Shown piece by piece: positions 14,121 to 17,912 of a stretch of DNA of 17,912 nt. Position 1 is the first letter of the stretch. Each line of letters begins with the position of its first letter. The stretch comes from JBQCEE01 sp051960575 (lineage in GTDB: Bacteria; Actinomycetota; Actinomycetes; Mycobacteriales; Jatrophihabitantaceae), in NCBI RefSeq assembly GCF_051960575.1, contig NZ_JBQCEE010000392.1, forward strand, positions 1-17,912, in the 5' to 3' direction. Below the pieces are notes generated by a model. It worked only from the letters and a program-made list of their open reading frames with translations, did no database searches and was not told the origin of the DNA. The translations under genes were made by a program, and so were the position numbers.

Positions 14121-15670
14121 GCCGGCGTCGATCCGTCGGCCCATGCCCTCCGCAGCGCCGGCTTGTCGATCTTCAGGCTCGCCGTGCGCGGCAGCGCGTC
14201 GACGAACCGCACCTGAGTCGGCTTCTTGTAGGACGCGACGCGTGCTCTCGCCGCCGCGATCACCGCCGCCTCGTCGAGCGAGGGATCGGTGCGGACGGCG
14301 ACCGCGACGACCGACTCGCCCCATCGCTCGTGCGGCACGCCGATCACCGCGATCTCGGCGAGGCCGGGGACGTCGCACAGTGCCGACTCGACCTCGGCCG
14401 GGAAGACGTTCATGCCACCCGAGACGATCATGTCCTTGGCCCGGTCGGTGACGTACAGGTATCCGGCCTCGTCCAGGTGCCCGACGTCGCCGGTGCGGAT
14501 GCGTCCGTCGACGACGGTCTCCGCCGTCAGGTCGGGACGTCTGTAGTACCCGGCGAACTGGGTCTCCGACCGCACCGAGATCTCGCCCGTCTCGCCGGCA
14601 GGCAGCACGAAACCGTCGGGGCCGACGATCTGGACGTCGGCGAGGTGCATCGGCCGGCCCGCGCTCGCGAAGACGTCGTCGGCGGGGCAGTCGGGCGCCC
14701 AGTCGTCGGCCTCGGTGGTGGTGACGGGCGCGCCCGTCTCGGTCATGCCGTAGCACTCGCCCATCCGGGCGCCGACCACCTCGACGAGACGGCGCAGCAC
14801 GTCCGGTGGCATCTTCGACCCGGAGTGCAGCACCGAGCGCAGCGTGCCGAGCAGTTCGGGACGGCGCCGGGTCTCGTCGATGAAGGCGCCGGCGAGTGGC
14901 GTGGGCACGTAGGTGGCGGTCGAGCGCTCGGCGATCATCCGGTCGACCCATTCGTCGGCCGGCAGGCCGGCCATGAACGACACCTCACCGCCGAGGTACA
15001 GGTGCGGCAGCAGCACGCCCCAGATGCCCGCGACGAACGACAGCGTGCCGGTGAAGGCACACCGTCCGCGGGGCCGGAGGTCGAAGTGCACCGGCATGTG
15101 CCGCAGGATGCGGGTCATCGACCGCTCGGTGTGCATCACGCCCTTGGGCTGCCCCGTCGTCCCGCTCGTGTACCCCACGATCGTCAGGTCGTCGGGCTCG
15201 CGCGTCGGGATGGGCACGGTCGTCGAGCCCGCCTCCAGCAGGGCCGGCCAACGGTGGTGCCGGCCGTCGGCCGGCTCGCCGACGGCGACGACCGTGGGGA
15301 GGTCCTCGAGCGCGTCCAGCCCGGCGAGGGTGCCCGCGACGTGGTCGGTGTAGACGAACCCGCGGGCGTCGGCGTCGGCGAGCACGCCGCGCACCTCGGC
15401 GGCCACCCAGCGGTCGTTGACGTGGATCGCGGCGTACCCGCCGAGCAGGCAGCCGACGTACGCCTCCACGGACTCGACGCGGTCGGCGAGCATGAGTGCG
15501 ACGTGGTCACCGGGCTGCAGCCCCTGCGCGGCCAGCGCGTTGGCGAACCGGGCGGCGTTGTCGAGCAGTTCGCGGTGCGTGCGGGTGCGTCCGGCGTGGT
15601 CGCGCAGCGCCGGTCGGTCGCCGGCACGGCGCAGCGAGGCAGCCAGGATCGACCCGGCGGTGTCCTCCAT
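14117..15670 (-). CDS. AMP-forming acyl-CoA ligase (FadD-like), second copy
   Basis: A 517-residue ANL ligase. The P-loop YTSGTTGQPKG is at residues 167-177, YGMTETG at 307-313, RIRTGDVG around 390-397, the hinge DRAKDMIVSGGMNVFPAEVE at 409-428 and the C-terminal catalytic lysine in SLKIDKPAL (Lys500). The SGGMNVFPAEVE hinge is typical of short- to medium-chain or aromatic acid ligases of actinobacteria and differs from the RRRGEN hinge of the ligase at 4128-5720, so the two probably handle different acids. The ATG at 15670 has a GGGGA site just upstream, ten bases after the preceding stop. The stop overlaps the LLM gene start. Confidence 0.92.
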   Translation of the reverse strand: MEDTAGSILAASLRRAGDRPALRDHAGRTRTHRELLDNAARFANALAAQGLQPGDHVALMLADRVESVEAYVGCLLGGYAAIHVNDRWVAAEVRGVLADADARGFVYTDHVAGTLAGLDALEDLPTVVAVGEPADGRHHRWPALLEAGSTTVPIPTREPDDLTIVGYTSGTTGQPKGVMHTERSMTRILRHMPVHFDLRPRGRCAFTGTLSFVAGIWGVLLPHLYLGGEVSFMAGLPADEWVDRMIAERSTATYVPTPLAGAFIDETRRRPELLGTLRSVLHSGSKMPPDVLRRLVEVVGARMGECYGMTETGAPVTTTEADDWAPDCPADDVFASAGRPMHLADVQIVGPDGFVLPAGETGEISVRSETQFAGYYRRPDLTAETVVDGRIRTGDVGHLDEAGYLYVTDRAKDMIVSGGMNVFPAEVESALCDVPGLAEIAVIGVPHERWGESVVAVAVRTDPSLDEAAVIAAARARVASYKKPTQVRFVDALPRTASLKIDKPALRRAWADGSTPA

Positions 15671-15680
15671 GCCCGTCCCC

Positions 15681-16124
15681 TCAGTGGGCGAAGTCGCGCG
15701 AGGGGTCGAGGCCCATGCCGCGCAACAGGGTGGCGCGGTCGTAGTACTCGAGCCATTCGGTGACCATGCCGTCCTCGACGCGCAGGATCCCGACGACAGG
15801 CACCTCGCCGTGGTTGCCGTGCGTGTCGAAGTCGTCGACGCGCTCGACGAAGACCCGCCCGTCGATCACGCCGATCGCCTTGATGTGCAGCTGGATCCGT
15901 TCGAGGCCGACCGCCAGCACCCGCAGTCGCTCGGCGAACGCCTCGCGCCCGACGACCGGTTCGCTCATCACGCTGTGCAGCACGCCGTCGGGTGCGAACA
16001 GCGACTCGACGCGGGCCCAGTCCTGCGCCGACCACGAGTCGAGGATGTCGCGGACGACGGCGATCTTCGCCGCGTCGTCGTCGTGGCCCGCGTCGGTGCG
16101 GGTGTCGGTGTCGGTGCTGGTCAT
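15681..16124 (-). CDS. Limonene-1,2-epoxide hydrolase-like (NTF2-fold) protein
   Basis: A 147-residue protein with an Asp/Thr-rich N-terminal tail followed by an NTF2-like fold. It aligns along its length with limonene epoxide hydrolase of Rhodococcus: the strand VFVERVDDFD carries Arg95 and Asp97, matching the catalytic Arg99 and Asp101, and GMVTEWLEYYD matches the strand that ends with catalytic Asp132. At that last site this protein has Glu126, and the pocket Tyr53 and Asn55 correspond to Leu49 and Ser51. An epoxide hydrolase with altered chemistry, or an isomerase or binding protein of the same fold, are both possible. The ATG at 16124 overlaps the stop of the upstream ligase. The gene is sandwiched between two acyl-CoA ligases in one operon. 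Confidence 0.8.
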   Translation of the reverse strand: MTSTDTDTRTDAGHDDDAAKIAVVRDILDSWSAQDWARVESLFAPDGVLHSVMSEPVVGREAFAERLRVLAVGLERIQLHIKAIGVIDGRVFVERVDDFDTHGNHGEVPVVGILRVEDGMVTEWLEYYDRATLLRGMGLDPSRDFAH

Positions 16125-17836
16125 GCGAACTCCTTCTTCACGTCGTCGCGCAACTGGCGCTTGAGGACCTTGCCCACCGGGTTGCGCGGCAGGGCGTCGA
16201 CGACGACGAGGCGCTCGGGGAGCTTGTAGGTGGCGATCTCCTGCCGGCGCAGGTGATCGGTGAGGTCGTCGAGGGAGAGCTCCATGCCCGGGCGCAGGGC
16301 GACGACCGCACAGACCCGCTCGCCGAGCACGTCGTCGGGGTACCCGACGACGGCGACCTCCGCGACGGCGGGGTGGGTCGCGATCAGCGTCTCGAGCTCG
16401 GCGGGCGCGATGTTCATGCCGCCGCGGATCACCATGTCCTTCGAGCGGTCGACGTAGCGCAGGAACTGCTGCTCCGGCCCGTCGATGACGAACATGTCGC
16501 CGGTCCTGAGATACCCGTCCTCGTCGAACGGGCTGGCAACGTTGCTGGCGTCCAGGTAGCCCGCGAAGAGGCTGGGGCCCTTGAGCCGCAGCTCCCCCGG
16601 ACGACCGGGCTCGTCGATCTCCTCACCCGTCTCGAGGTCGACGAGCCGCACCGAGGTGCGCTGCGCCGCCGGGAACGACCATTGCCGCCCGCCGCCGTAG
16701 CGCGGGAAGAAGCGGGCGCGCTGGGCCGGGTCGGTCATCAGTTTGACGTCGGTCATCAGCGAGATGCCCTCGTTGGAACCGAAGTAGTTGATGATCGCGA
16801 TGCCGTAGCGGTCGTGCCATCCGCGCACCATCCACTCCTGCAGGGGCACCGACCCCGAACCGATCTGGCGCAGGGTCGAGATGTCGGCGTCGGCCAGCAG
16901 CTCCTCGCGCTGCAGCAGGGTGGCGAGCAGCGCCGGCGGCGCCACCGTGTAGGTGATGCGCTCCTGCTCGATCTGGCGCAGGAAGACTCCGAGGTCGAAG
17001 GGATGGTGTTGGACGAGCACGCACCCCACCCGCAGCCACGGCAGGAACATGCCGTTGATGCCGGCCATGTTCACCATGGGGAACGGGTTGAGGATGCGGG
17101 CCTCGTGGGTGAGGCTCGGTGAGTAGACGGTGTCCCAGCTCATCACCAGCCACTCGTAGTGCGCGCGCGGCACACCCTTCGGGCGGCTCTCGGTGCCCGA
17201 CGTCCAGCAGATGGTGATGCAGTCGTTCGGGTCGACGGGGTGGGCGTCGGCGTAGGCACGCACCGCGGCCAGGTCGTCGGCCCCGACCCGCTCGAGCGCC
17301 TCGTCCACACGATGCGCACCGGGCACGTCGGAGGGGCCGAGGTACAGCACGGTCTGCAGCGACGGCACGTCCGGGAGCAGGTCGACCACCTCGGCCGCCA
17401 TGTGCCGGTTGCCGATGCGGTCGCTGGTCAGGAACGCCTTCGGTTCGCAGATCGCACCGAGCTCGACGGTCTCGTGGCGCCGGTACTGCACCGGCAACGG
17501 CGAGACGATCGCCCGCACGCGCCACGCGGCGAGGTAGGCGACGATCAGCTCGACGATGTTCGGCAGCTGGACGACGAGGACGTCGGCCTCACCGATGTCG
17601 TGCGACCGCAGCACCGCCGCGAGCCGATCGACCTGACGGTCGATGTCGTGCCAGCTGGCGCGCTGGAACGGGAGGTCGACCAGGTCGGCCTTGTTGAGCG
17701 GGTCGACCGCGGCGAGCTCGTCGCCGTACTCGGCGACCCGGTCGGCGAACAGCTGCTGCACGGTCTCGTCGGTCCACCAGCCCTTGCCGGTGTACTCGTC
17801 GACCCGCCACTGCGTGTGCATCCTGCGGCCGACCAT
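16121..17836 (-). CDS. AMP-forming acyl-CoA ligase with variant P-loop, third copy
   Basis: A 571-residue ANL ligase. The P-loop is CWTSGTESRPKG (residues 210-221), a departure from the common TSGTTGxPKG. Further motifs are YFGSNEG, YLRTGDMFVI, the hinge DRSKDMVIRGGMNIAPAELE and a C-terminal NPVGKVLKRQL with catalytic Lys556. An N-terminal extension, HTQWRVDEYTGKGWWTDETV, precedes the adenylation domain and resembles that of ligases for cyclic or bulky acids such as cyclohexanecarboxylate, though this is a loose comparison. The ATG at 17836 is preferred because GGGAGGG is three bases upstream; an ATG at 17821 is the alternative. It leads a four-gene operon. The ribosome binding site lies in one arm of a strong inverted repeat. 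Confidence 0.9.
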   Translation of the reverse strand: MVGRRMHTQWRVDEYTGKGWWTDETVQQLFADRVAEYGDELAAVDPLNKADLVDLPFQRASWHDIDRQVDRLAAVLRSHDIGEADVLVVQLPNIVELIVAYLAAWRVRAIVSPLPVQYRRHETVELGAICEPKAFLTSDRIGNRHMAAEVVDLLPDVPSLQTVLYLGPSDVPGAHRVDEALERVGADDLAAVRAYADAHPVDPNDCITICWTSGTESRPKGVPRAHYEWLVMSWDTVYSPSLTHEARILNPFPMVNMAGINGMFLPWLRVGCVLVQHHPFDLGVFLRQIEQERITYTVAPPALLATLLQREELLADADISTLRQIGSGSVPLQEWMVRGWHDRYGIAIINYFGSNEGISLMTDVKLMTDPAQRARFFPRYGGGRQWSFPAAQRTSVRLVDLETGEEIDEPGRPGELRLKGPSLFAGYLDASNVASPFDEDGYLRTGDMFVIDGPEQQFLRYVDRSKDMVIRGGMNIAPAELETLIATHPAVAEVAVVGYPDDVLGERVCAVVALRPGMELSLDDLTDHLRRQEIATYKLPERLVVVDALPRNPVGKVLKRQLRDDVKKEFA

Positions 17837-17892
17837 GACCCTCCCACCGCGACCGTTGTGCGTGCCAGGTGGCGAAGAGGGTGGGAAGGTCA
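17836..17892 (-). promoter_or_regulatory. Inverted repeat that would sequester the ribosome binding site of the ligase operon
   Basis: On the minus strand TGACCTTCCCACC (plus 17880-17892) is complementary to GGTGGGAGGGTCA (plus 17836-17848), giving 13 pairs with one G-U and a 31-base loop. The downstream arm contains the GGGAGGG ribosome binding site and the A of the ATG start at 17836. If transcribed, the fold would hide the start region. It could alternatively be a protein-binding dyad. No promoter hexamer is visible in the bases up to the window edge. Confidence 0.5.
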
Positions 17893-17912
17893 AGCCCAAC
17901 ACAACAGCAAAC

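Noticed and set aside
14048..15763. Plus-strand open frame of 571 codons opposite the second ligase
   Set aside because: It is fully antisense to a ligase with complete motifs; the predicted protein has low-complexity composition and no ribosome binding site.
1..17912. CRISPR arrays, tRNA/rRNA genes, insertion sequences, toxin-antitoxin or phage modules
   Set aside because: No regularly spaced repeats, no tRNA-like cloverleaf, no transposase or phage proteins and no terminal repeats were seen; the whole window is catabolic genes with short gaps.

Overview
This is a GC-rich window, almost entirely coding, with short intergenic gaps, many stop/start overlaps and several GTG starts. It carries an F420/LLM-type flavoprotein, acyl-CoA carboxylase subunits and many acyl-CoA enzymes, which points to an actinobacterium (Actinomycetota). 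The genus cannot be read from the sequence. I see no rRNA, tRNA, CRISPR array, insertion sequence or integrase.

The window holds 17 protein-coding genes (one cut by the left edge), and all but two have a recognisable enzyme fold from CoA-thioester catabolism or associated redox chemistry. From left to right: (1) a minus-strand pair, thiolase then VOC-like protein (left edge to 1357); (2) a plus-strand pair, NPD-type flavin oxidoreductase and an NTF2-like protein (1505-2888); (3) a four-gene minus operon, biotin carboxylase, carboxyltransferase, acyl-CoA ligase and thiolase (8403 down to 2908), with every junction overlapping; (4) a plus-strand APH-type phosphotransferase (8492-9523); (5) a three-gene minus operon, quinone-oxidoreductase-like protein, crotonase and double-hotdog MaoC protein (12216 down to 9537); (6) a plus-strand crotonase lacking the usual catalytic acids (12314-13141); (7) a four-gene minus operon, acyl-CoA ligase, limonene-epoxide-hydrolase-like protein, acyl-CoA ligase and LLM flavoprotein (17836 down to 13134).

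The gene set reads as a catabolic island. Three ligases could activate acids to CoA thioesters; two crotonases and a MaoC protein could hydrate or isomerise enoyl-CoAs; an MCC/geranyl-type carboxyltransferase suggests a branched enoyl-CoA; and two thiolases could cleave 3-ketoacyl-CoAs. No acyl-CoA dehydrogenase, 3-hydroxyacyl-CoA dehydrogenase, biotin carrier protein or transcription regulator is present, so the pathway must extend outside the window. The substrate (steroid, terpenoid or other branched acid) cannot be determined here.

The most notable points are: a shared AT-rich palindrome in all three divergent intergenic regions, identical over 16 bases in two of them, implying one local regulon; a biotin carboxylase missing about 70 internal residues from the ATP-grasp core, with no biotin carrier nearby; a 13-bp inverted repeat that would bury the ribosome binding site of the rightmost operon; and a thiolase and a crotonase that have each lost canonical catalytic residues.
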